Part shown: piece by piece, positions 46,375-56,300 of the stretch
Position numbering within the stretch: the first letter of the stretch is position 1
Layout: each line of letters starts with the position of its first letter
DNA from: Portulaca oleracea
Taxonomy: Eukaryota > Streptophyta > Magnoliopsida > Caryophyllales > Portulacaceae
Direction: 5' to 3'
Assembly (NCBI GenBank): GCA_029582165.1
Contig: CM055877.1
Coordinates: 23,387,355 to 23,451,354 of the forward strand
Length of the DNA stretch: 64,000 nucleotides
Notes under the pieces: model-generated
Seen by the model: only the letters and a program-made list of their open reading frames with translations
The model's database searches: none
What the model was told of the DNA's origin: nothing
Made by a program: the position numbers and the translations under genes

Positions 46375-48666
46375 ATGATTTCTGTGTTCTCAGCAGTACT
46401 CCTCCTCCTAGCTTCCTTGCCACTTCCAGCTTCTGGGTTCGGGTCCTTGGGACCCATTGCGGCCGCATTTGGGGACGCCTTTTTCTGCGCCATTGATGCG
46501 AGTGGCAAGCAAGCTATCATCTGCTGGGGCACTGGTGGGAAGCCATCGGAAAACCCATCTGAGAAATTCAACAATATCCCTCCCATGGCGGCGTTATCTG
46601 GTGGTGAAGGGTTCATGTGTGGGATTTCGTCCGATTCCTCCTCGCAGGCTTATTGCTGGGATTCCATGGGTTCGAGTACTGATCTTGTACCGTCTGTTTA
46701 CAGGTACACTTCTTACTCCCGCATAGCTGCTGGCAAGAATCATGTCTGTGCCACTAGAGGGTACTACTACTACTACAATCATACCGGAGGAACTGTCGAC
46801 TGTTGGGATGTTGTCAGAAAGTCTGACGGTAGTAATTCCTTGATTTCACGACAGAGTGCTCTGTTTTATGATCAGTATGTTAGTGGGTTGGTGTTTGAGA
46901 CGCTCGTTTCTGGGGAGGGGTTTAGTTGTGGGGGGCTTAAAGATGGAGGTCTCGTTTGCTGGGGGCCAAATTCATCCATCTTGGGGATTTCCAAGATTTC
47001 AGACAGTTTTGTGTCGTTGACTTCAGGTAGGAGTGTTGTCTGTGGGATTGTTGAGGTTTCAGGGAAGCTCAAGTGTTGGGGCAGCAATGATTCATTCCCA
47101 GATCCTCCATCTGGGGTTCCATTCATCTCCATGGCAGCTGGTGATCGCCATTTTTGTGGGATTCGAGAGGATACTCATGGGGTTGAGTGTTGGGGAGATT
47201 TCAATGCTTCCTCGGTTCCCAAGGGTTCTGGGTTCTTTGCAATTTCTGCTTCCAATGTTATCACCTGTGGTATAAGAGAAGTGGATTTGGTTCTGGATTG
47301 TTGGTTTGTTAATGAGACCATTAAATCTTCTGATTTTGATCCTCCTTTGCAGCTTTCGAGTCCGGGTTTATGCAGCCCGAGGTCTTGCGGCGAAGGAGAG
47401 TTTGCCTACAATGCAAGCACTTTGGATGAGGCCGGGTTGACGAGTTTATGTGCGAGGAAAGATTTGCGTCTTTGTTTGCCTTGTGCTTTGAACTGCTCAG
47501 AAGGGTATTTTGTGTCCAGCCCCTGCAATGACAACTCCAATAGAATATGCACTCCGTGTTCTTTCTGCCAAAACAGCTCGTGTTGGGCTGCTTGTGGACT
47601 TCAGCAGGCGGAAATGCATCAAAGGCGGCAACGCCTCCTGCATAAGATCGAGCTCATAGTAGGGCCTTCGATTGCGGCCTTGTTGTTGATATTGATCGGA
47701 TGGTGTCTTTTCCCCTATTTGTTCTTTTTCAGAGGCAAGGATGGACCCAAGAAACAGTTCAGATCATGCATTGGGAAAAAGGACATGGAAGCTGATGCTA
47801 CTGCTGATCCGAATTCTCTGATGCCTGTTGCACAGTGTCCAGGGGAAGCACAGATTTTCCGGTTATCCGAGCTCAAAGATGCCACCAATGGGTTTAAAGA
47901 ATTCAACGAGCTGGGCCGTGGAAGCTATGGTTTTGTGTACAAAGCGGTACTCACAGACGGGCGTCAAGTGGCAGTTAAACGAGCAAATGCTGCGACTATC
48001 ATCCACACCAACATCCGGGAATTTGAACTGGAGTTGGAGATCCTGTGCAAAATGAGGCATTGCAACATTGTGAACTTGTTGGGTTACTGTACCGAGATGG
48101 GGGAGAGAATACTGGTGTATGAGTACATGTCTCATGGAACCTTACATGATCATCTCCATGGGGGTCTTTCGCCTCTTAACTGGACCCAACGGTTAAAAAT
48201 CGCAATGCAAGCTGCCAAGGGACTCGAGTACCTTCATACAGAGGCTAACCCTCCCGTTGTTCACCGCGATCTCAAGACATCGAATATTCTCTTGGATTCC
48301 GATTGGGGAGCTCGCATTTCAGATTTTGGGTTGTCTAATCTAAGCGATAAGGATCTTACCGAAGATATGAAGCACGATGTGTACAATTTTGGGATCGTTT
48401 TGCTCGAGATTCTTAGCGGAAGGAAAGCATACGATGTAGATTACTCGCCCCCGAATATAGTGGAGTGGGCATTGCCACTCATAAGAAAGGGTAAGGCCGC
48501 GGCTATCATTGATAGGTACATCGCTCTTCCAAGAAACGTCGAACCATTACTGAAGTTGGCCGACATAGCTGAGGCTGCACTTGCAGAAAATCCCGAGAAT
48601 CGCCCTTCAATGGAACAACTGGCTCATTCGCTCGAGCAGATTGTCAAGGAAGGCTTGTTGTTGTAG
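46375..48666 (+). CDS. CCR1: CRINKLY4-related receptor-like kinase (CCR1/CCR2 type)
   Basis: Intronless, 763 aa, a plasma-membrane receptor-like kinase of the ACR4/CRINKLY4 family. Residues 1-21 are a signal peptide. About 25-340 form the crinkly (RCC1-like) repeats with recurring G-x-x-F-x-C-G-I and CWG elements. Residues 367-408 form a Cys-rich TNFR-like module (CLPC, CTPCSFC). About 427-452 are transmembrane. The kinase domain spans about 494-763, with GRGSYGFV, VAVKR (K535), HRDLKTSN (D632) and DFG (650-652). After DFG only about 13 residues precede KHDVYNFG: the activation and P+1 segment with its APE motif is missing. The same gap is known in Arabidopsis CCR1/CCR2 (CRR1/CRR2), reported to lack kinase activity, so this is a family trait and not a local deletion. 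A (TAC)n run encodes five Tyr. The start is the first ATG before the signal peptide. Confidence 0.93.
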   Translation: MISVFSAVLLLLASLPLPASGFGSLGPIAAAFGDAFFCAIDASGKQAIICWGTGGKPSENPSEKFNNIPPMAALSGGEGFMCGISSDSSSQAYCWDSMGSSTDLVPSVYRYTSYSRIAAGKNHVCATRGYYYYYNHTGGTVDCWDVVRKSDGSNSLISRQSALFYDQYVSGLVFETLVSGEGFSCGGLKDGGLVCWGPNSSILGISKISDSFVSLTSGRSVVCGIVEVSGKLKCWGSNDSFPDPPSGVPFISMAAGDRHFCGIREDTHGVECWGDFNASSVPKGSGFFAISASNVITCGIREVDLVLDCWFVNETIKSSDFDPPLQLSSPGLCSPRSCGEGEFAYNASTLDEAGLTSLCARKDLRLCLPCALNCSEGYFVSSPCNDNSNRICTPCSFCQNSSCWAACGLQQAEMHQRRQRLLHKIELIVGPSIAALLLILIGWCLFPYLFFFRGKDGPKKQFRSCIGKKDMEADATADPNSLMPVAQCPGEAQIFRLSELKDATNGFKEFNELGRGSYGFVYKAVLTDGRQVAVKRANAATIIHTNIREFELELEILCKMRHCNIVNLLGYCTEMGERILVYEYMSHGTLHDHLHGGLSPLNWTQRLKIAMQAAKGLEYLHTEANPPVVHRDLKTSNILLDSDWGARISDFGLSNLSDKDLTEDMKHDVYNFGIVLLEILSGRKAYDVDYSPPNIVEWALPLIRKGKAAAIIDRYIALPRNVEPLLKLADIAEAALAENPENRPSMEQLAHSLEQIVKEGLLL

Positions 48667-51054
48667 TCCATCATAGGGTTTGGTTGGTATACACATTTGC
48701 AGAGGTGACAATCAAGGAAAATCTTTGATGGAGCTTCTGGTGAGTATAGCGTAAACTGCAACTGTATATTTTACGTGAGCCTTTTGTACATTAGGTTGAT
48801 TTTTACTTGATATAATTTTCTTTCTTTCCAACTTTTTTTTCTTCTTTTTGGAATTTTTATAATTTTAGTTTCATAAGGTGAAGGAAATTGCAATTGTCCT
48901 ACCCCATTTGGGCTTGTTATTTTGAACACATAATAATGGTAAATCAATATCATCCAGATTTGCATAGTTAAATGTTATGGAGGTTGCACTTTCATTTTTG
49001 CTCTAGCTAGTACTCTGTAAATTTCAACTTTTGTTCTCTGGATTTGAATCCTGGGATTAATTGGCCGGATCCCTGCCTAAGGAAGTTGTGGGGATGCCTA
49101 GAGATAGAGCTGACAAAAATTTGTCCGAACCGGAAAAAAAAATCGGGGACGGACATAAATTTTTCGTCCAAATATTAACATTAACCGAATATTTGGACAT
49201 AAAATTTCTCTTTTGTCTATTATCTAAATTGTCCAATCCGGTCCAATCTCAAATAAAATCGGGTCCGAATATGAATTTTTTGTACCAATTTTTGGTATTA
49301 ACCAATTTTTTGTGGCCGCAACCTAGGTCACTTCAGGCTGGGTTTCATATGGCCTACCATTTTCCCTTTGGACCCCCCAAACAACCAGATTAAATGCCCA
49401 GTTGTAGTTTTATGATCTATAATATTATTATTAATCGCGTGAGGTTCAATGATGCGATTGACTCATAATAATATTTTTTTAAAGTAAACTTACATTAATT
49501 ATTAGTAGAAAAAATTCAGTATTAATTAGAAAATTAAAGAAAGTTGAAGTCAATCAAGTGTAGGTGGTATGCCACCAATAATCAATAATCAATAATCAAG
49601 TTGTCATAATTGGGAATCCTGTGTGTCCACATTCCGCGTATGCTTCTGATGAACTTCCTAAGAGATCAGTATACACGATCTTTCTGGTACTCCCATGTTA
49701 TGTACAGTCCAACATCATAACACCACTTTTTTCATGTACAAGTGAAGAAAGAAATTACAAAGTTAGATATATTATTGTTTAATCTGAACCATACACACTT
49801 TTGTCACTGAATCTAAAAAAATAATCGTCGGTTACAAGTGAAAACAATGCTTGGCATCCTAAGCGCTGATAATTTCTCTATCAATAAAGTATTTTTATCC
49901 TTCCTCTTGTTGTGACTCCTAGATTTAGTAGAAGCGGGCCTTGGACGCTGCTTGATTGACAAGATGTCATTTAAATTTAAAAAATGTCCTCTTCTCTTCT
50001 TTCTTCTACCATGAGCATTGGAGCCCTCCAATAAAGATTCCTCAATATCAGCATGGATATTAGAAGCCGAGTGAACTGACACAGAGCCCATCGCCTAACT
50101 ATCATTTGAATCAATAGAAGGGACCTTTGTGGCCTCTCTTTGATGAGTCAAAACAGTACAAAAAGGGGTTGAGATAGTTCGCTCAACTGTTACATCTGCA
50201 GGCGGAGCTAGAAGGATAAGCAGTATATACAAAGCAAAAGAGGTAGGAAGGTATGATTTTGAATCGTGATTCGGCTTGCGCTTTTTTATCATGGGTCGTT
50301 TCTAATAGTATGTAGCAGATAGATAGGTTACTTGTAAGAGTGATTAACCATGAAGGATGATTCAAAATGCAAATTGACCATAGATGACATTGAGGACCAT
50401 GAGGTACCAATTTATAAGAGAGAATCAAAACCCAACAATGATGATGTTGCATGTAAGTGGACAGCCAAACTTTTTTTTTTTTTGTTTACCCCTCTCTCTT
50501 TGATTCAAACATAATAACCTAACCATGGTTCATCTTTGAAGATATTCATGGATATCTACAAAGGTGAACCGTGGTTCACCTTTGAAGACATTCAAAAAAG
50601 ACGTCTCATGCCCACTCTCTCTCTCCAAACCCCCAGTCCCGACCCTCATACTCCCTTTCTCTCGCTTTCCAAACTACCACTAGCACAACCTCCACCGACC
50701 ACCACCTTGGGTCTTCCAACATGTTGCGTTAAACTCCTCTTGTCTCTTTGGTGTCATGTTCATCACCATTGACAACCTTCCTTCCATTCTCAATTTTGTT
50801 CAAGAAACTAAATCTGCTTATATCATTTAGTGATGCCTAAAAATTGTCTCCGTTCTTTTGTGCATTGCGTTTGCGTTGCGTTGCGTTGTGGTAAATTGCA
50901 GTAAGTTGCGGTGGAAATAGTAAAAATGTAATGGTAATTTGTGGTATGTCGCGGTAGATTGCGGTAATTCGCGTTGCGGTTAGTTGCGCTAACGCACAAA
51001 AGAACGGTGTCTAAAGATGATTACAATCCAAAGTATTTTGTATTCTGATTACAA
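48667..51054. other. Intergenic region downstream of the receptor kinase
   Basis: Contains the receptor kinase 3' end (to about 48800). A degenerate CGGACAA-type repeat lies at about 49105-49300. Short minus-strand frames at 49813-50292 with basic composition were not identifiable. A small inverted-repeat element is at 50850-51008. No host gene was recognised. Confidence 0.5.
50850..51008. mobile_element. Small inverted-repeat element (159 bp), TGTCT flanks
   Basis: The ends CCGTTCTTTTGTGC and GCACAAAAGAACGG are a perfect 14-bp inverted repeat. TGTCT flanks both sides (50845-50849, 51009-51013). The interior repeats TTGCGGT and GCGTTGCGTT. It is MITE-like, and a 5-bp flank does not settle the superfamily. 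Confidence 0.7.
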
Positions 51055-51590
51055 TCCAAAGTATTTTGGATATACTTAAATTAGTTTTTACTATATATAC
51101 AGTTGAATTTTCAATTTTTCATATTTAACTCAGACAATCTTATTTCAATTTTTCATATTTTCAATTTTTATTTGCTGTTTTGTTTGCGGTTTTGTTCGGG
51201 TGGACTTTTTATTTTGTTGTCTTGCTGTTTGTATGCAACCTTTGTTGCAAAACCTCTTGCCCTTTTGGGCGTTAAATAATCGAAAAAAAAAACTACAATC
51301 CCAAGTTTCTTGTGTTTAATTATGGTAAATTCTCTAGAAAGGTGGGTTGAAACGAATATAATGACACTCATGCTTATGTACGTTACAAGGAATATTTTTA
51401 ACTTGTACCCATTTGTATAGTTGATCGATTTTCAAAATTTTAAGTAAGAGTCAGCCATACATGAAGTATCAGATAGTTGAGACATTCACATATCGTCCCT
51501 CTTGCCAGAACGGACAATAACCTAGCTGTATCCACTCGCTCATAACTGAGGTATCTAAGTTCAAATCTTAGAAATAATGCTCCTATAGTA
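51055..51590. repeat. Paralogous block C, copy 2
   Basis: Partner of 24590-25520. Here it lies directly left of the cofactor B gene (block B copy 2). Confidence 0.65.
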
Positions 51591-51759
51591 ACTGATATAT
51601 CAGATGGGGAGAAAAGAGAAAAGTAGTGAGCAAAGTGAGGAGAAACAAAATTATAATGGTTATGGCAAAGTGTAGTATAGTATGATAAGATGCAATAGTT
51701 TGTGAATAGTGTAGTAAATTGTCATAAGTGCACTATGATACCATGGAAAAAATAATTTA

Positions 51760-53345
51760 AAAAAAACTTGGACAGTGTCGATATTTGAAACTGTTTTTGA
51801 ATTTTGCATGACGTAGGCTGAGATGATGAATCATGCTTGCTCAAGTGACATATGCCTCAATGCCCTCAAAATAATACAAAGTCTCACTTGCAATTTCTTG
51901 GCATCTCAAAACAGCCTAAGGGTATATCTCCCTCTGCTCCCAACTTAACCACAATAATCCAATATGCTTTGAGATCTGCCAAGTTGTCCTGTAACTAATA
52001 CAGTAAATCAAGCATATTAAGCAAGAATGACAAGGGTTAACCACAGGGTTAGCAGCAATGAACTCTCCTAAATCGAGGTAATGCCAGCACAGACTGACTT
52101 AAGCTCCATGACATAGTTGATGAATCATCGACCGTCAAAAATTTAGTTCTAGATCTCTTCTTCCTCGAATGGATCGCGCTCAGGATAATCTCCAACCTGC
52201 CAATCATGGTGCATCAGAATCACCTAAGTTGTTCTTGCACATACATCATATCTTGCTTTTATCTAGAAATGCATACATATATTCGCTTAATGCAAATCAA
52301 GCTTGTTCGTTTGTGGAATTGCCCATACAGTATATACGGCACAGGAACACAGTGTTTAAATCTCTACCAGGTATTAGCACTCTCGTCTAATCCAATTTTG
52401 ATTCTCAATAAGTAGCAAGCACTAGCATAGCAAGTGAATTCCCCAGAAATGAGACTTCAACATTTTGGGCCCCCACGATCAAGAAATAGAAAAATGATCA
52501 AAATACAGATTAATATCAACCATAAACATCGGTGATCAAATATAACAAGTGAACTGTCCGCCAAACAATCAGAAATACCAAACCGAGAGGTGGTCGGAAT
52601 TGAAGGAGCCCATGAACCAAGTAGATCAAAAACAGAGACGAGGCTACATTGGGACAAAGGGGGGCCTGACTCCAATACGTTAAAATACGTTTTGCACTCC
52701 CATATGCAAATGTTGTTTATGGAGCAGGTGGTAGAGGCCTAAGGCTATGTTACTTGGACTCAGATACGGGTGTCCAATATGGACACGGATACGGGTGTCA
52801 GACTCGGCCAATTTTGGGAAAATTTGCATATTTTCATTGTAATTTGAGGTGTCGAGTGTCGTACCCTTGTCCGGTTGTGGAGGGTCTGACACGGGTACGG
52901 CAAGGAAAATGAAGAGTCGGAGTAACATAGGCCTAAGGTAAAAAAAAAAAAAAAACTGCGTAATTCACTTTTTTCCACAATTCGCAATCAAATTATGCAT
53001 CATTTTTTCCTTCCCTTTAGTATAAACATATTTTATAACTCTTTCTAAATACAATAGATGAGTATAGTGATGCCTCCCTCTTAACATTCAAATTTGGCTT
53101 CGTCCCTGACCATAAAGCACTGCACTTGGAAGCCTGCATGAAATTTATTAGCAGAAAGGTATTGGATAGTAAGGAGTTGTCAGCTGCCTCATTGTAAGTA
53201 TTGACCAAAGTTGATGATGAAATTTTACTATGACCTATCATTCCCGATGACCAACTAAAACATCTCTCTTTTTATCAAGTGGCATGGCAGTATTTAAACC
53301 ATGAAGCCTAAATAAAGAGTCACAATCAAGATAAAAAGACAGAGA
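51760..53345. repeat. Paralogous block B, copy 2 (functional cofactor B 3' end)
   Basis: Partner of 41586-43305. It contains the last coding exon and part of intron 7 of the functional gene. About 52510-53185 has extra sequence not present in copy 1. Confidence 0.85.
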
Positions 53346-56300
53346 TGCCAGAATGCGGTCAAACAAACAAAGACAAACATATGTTTTACCCCTAGACTTG
53401 GCAATTTCTAACCCGACCCGAACCTATCCGAAATTTTTGGGTTTTGAACACGATTTTTCCAACTAAACCCGAAAATCAGCGGGTCAAACCCAACCTGCCT
53501 GTTTGACATGAAAAATTAATTTTTTAAGTTCAACTTTATTAAAATTTGTGACTTTTCATTAAAATTTTTAACTATTAAACTATAAGTGCAACTCATTTAT
53601 TTGTTATATCTCTAATTTAAGTTAAAATAATTACAACAATCTATCGTTACTAGAAGATAATAATATTTTATTATGTATATTGTACAAAAAGTAGTATTTA
53701 GGGACCATTTTTTAAAAAGGAAAAACAGAAAAAGGTTGCAATCATAACCCGTTGGGCTGACCGAAATACACCGTCTGTATTTATTCGAACACGAAATACA
53801 CCCGACCCATATTTACCCGAACCCGATATACAACCAACCCGAAACCCGCCCGCCCGCCCGAACAAATTGACAGGTCCATGCACCCCAATGGAATGACTAT
53901 TAATCCTCATTCAGAAATATGATGCACTAGTTAGGCTTCTCTTGAATCCGTTGAAGCTGTGAGATTATGATGAAGCTGTGAGATTATGATGTTTGGGGAA
54001 TCATAGCAGTAACTAGAACCTTTTGACTCCATAGGCTCTCTATTTTCTTCCTGAGGGGTTCAAATGCTGAAATTGCAAACCTTAAACCCCAATAAACAAA
54101 ATAGCATGCTACCCCCCCCCCCCCCCCCCGCGCGGGTCAAAAAAATAGCATTATAGTTTATTCAGCATCACTGTACATACCTGCACTTTATCCGGTCTGA
54201 CCATTCCACCATGATTTGGGGGACAACTGAAGTAGCGCGTCCCCTTCACACTGTGGGATCAAAAATAATGGCATGAGCATAAGAAGTATATTGAGAAACA
54301 CGACTTGCAGCATGCTTTCAGGATATTCTGTTAAAGGAATCAACAGAGTTGAGAGCATGCCTGATGTCAGGACTCAGGCATAACATGGCAATTGTTAAAG
54401 CATACATCAGGATGATGATGCCTAAGCAATTTGTTGGAAAGTTCCACACTTATAGAAGGAGACAGCCCCCTCCCCCTCTCCCTCAAAAAAAAAAATCCAA
54501 ATTAAAAGGTCAAGGGAATTCAAAGTGCAGCTGCTTTCAAAACATCAGAGAGCAGCCATGTGAATATACTAAGAGTATTAGATGTTACATACAGTCCATC
54601 ATGCTTCCCCAGGGGTTCATCATACTGGACTCCAACCCAGAAACCCGGACCCAGATTTTCTGCTCGCCCCACATATTTGACAACACCTCGTTTTTCGCCT
54701 GGTTCAACTTGACATCTATCTCCCACCTTCACAACGAAAGCCAGAAAAGCAAATGAAAATGATAAATATACACCACTGTATTCATCCAAATAGACAATAA
54801 AAACTTGGCTCCCTAAACCTTGCACACAGCCACATCATTGGTCAAGATACATGGCCATCCAACACACAGGAAAAACAGGGACTCTATCATATACAGGCCA
54901 TATGGCAACTCACGTTTCCAATAACAAGACAGTGGTAGAGACATGTCAAAAAAATTATAGTACTGTGCACTTACAATATCCATTTTCCAGGGATAAAAAA
55001 GAGCCTTCATAGGACATTGCTGATTTAAAATTATAATTCAGTAAACCAATACATCTCAGAAAAGTGTTGGAACATCTTAGTCTCAGGAATGGGCTTTCTC
55101 CTTGCTCCCACTTTCCCTATAACTGCCTCACCCTAGTCGCCTAGTTTACTGTTAGCAGAACTACAATAAAACCTCACAATTATAGCCAACAACTAAATTC
55201 AAATTAGGATGATATGTATTCTGGATATAAGTACACATCCAGTATTTTAAAAAACTAACCAAGATAATCACAGTTGGACAGGGTTAGATACAAAGTAGTA
55301 GAGGCTGGTGGCTGGCTTATGGCTTTCAAATCAAGAGTTTACAGAGATTTTGGAGTATAAAGCTGAAACCTCCCCAACCCCCTGCCTAAGCTGAAAAGTA
55401 AATGGACACTAACAACAACAGGAGCCCTGCCATTTGTCGAAGCTTTGTTTTATTAAACCAAAAGCTTTCACTTTGTCAGCCTAGTTCAAGAATTCAACCA
55501 AAAGCTTCAGTCTTTGATGAGTTATTCTCTGAATTCGTATTTTGGGTGTGTCATTATGGCGGGTGGCTGTGTATGTCGACATCGAAGCAGCCGATCGATG
55601 AGGAGCAACGCCCTGATTCGCAACCCTCAATTTGCGGATCGCCACAATTTTGAACCCTCAACTCCCCCTAAATGCTTCAACTTGTGTCTCAATTGACTGT
55701 CTTTAGGTTTTTGAAAACTCTAACCCCAAGTTGTTCCTCCATGGCTCCATCTGCTGCTGTTCATCCTCATTGCCTAACTCTTCTATTTCTCCATGTTCGT
55801 GGCGGTCAACACCAAACATCATGGCGGTGGTTGAGTTCTGCTCGACCCTCCCCCTCTCCATTTCCCTCCTCTCCACAGCAACTAGGTTTGATTTTTTTTT
55901 TTCTTTTAATTGTTTTTTTTTTTTGGGGGGGGGGGGGGTGGGGGCCTGTTCAACAATGGATTCAAGTTGAATGAATGAAAAAAAAATAGAACTTGAGATT
56001 GGGTGTGAAATATTTTTCCTTTTAAAAAATATGTTGATACTTTACGAGTTTACGGAATGAGATTTGAAACCCCTCACATATTGCGCAAAACTAGGATTAT
56101 ACTCTGGGGAGTAACATGCTTTTATACTCTAGTGTATAATTTTATGAGCACACATGTATAAATTTAGGAGCATTCAAAATTAACAAGTACACATATTCTT
56201 ATAAAATGAAGTTGTAAACTCATAAAGTTATAAATGTACGGTCATGTATAAATTATAAACTCAAATTATAAATATGCATATGCTCATAAATTAGCATGGT

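Noticed and set aside
46872..47132. Minus-strand frame inside the receptor kinase
   Set aside because: It is an antisense shadow of the crinkly-repeat coding region.
49813..50292. Two adjacent minus-strand frames with basic composition (RKKRRGHFLNLNDIL)
   Set aside because: They may be a decayed retroelement piece, but no motif could be named and a host gene is not supported.
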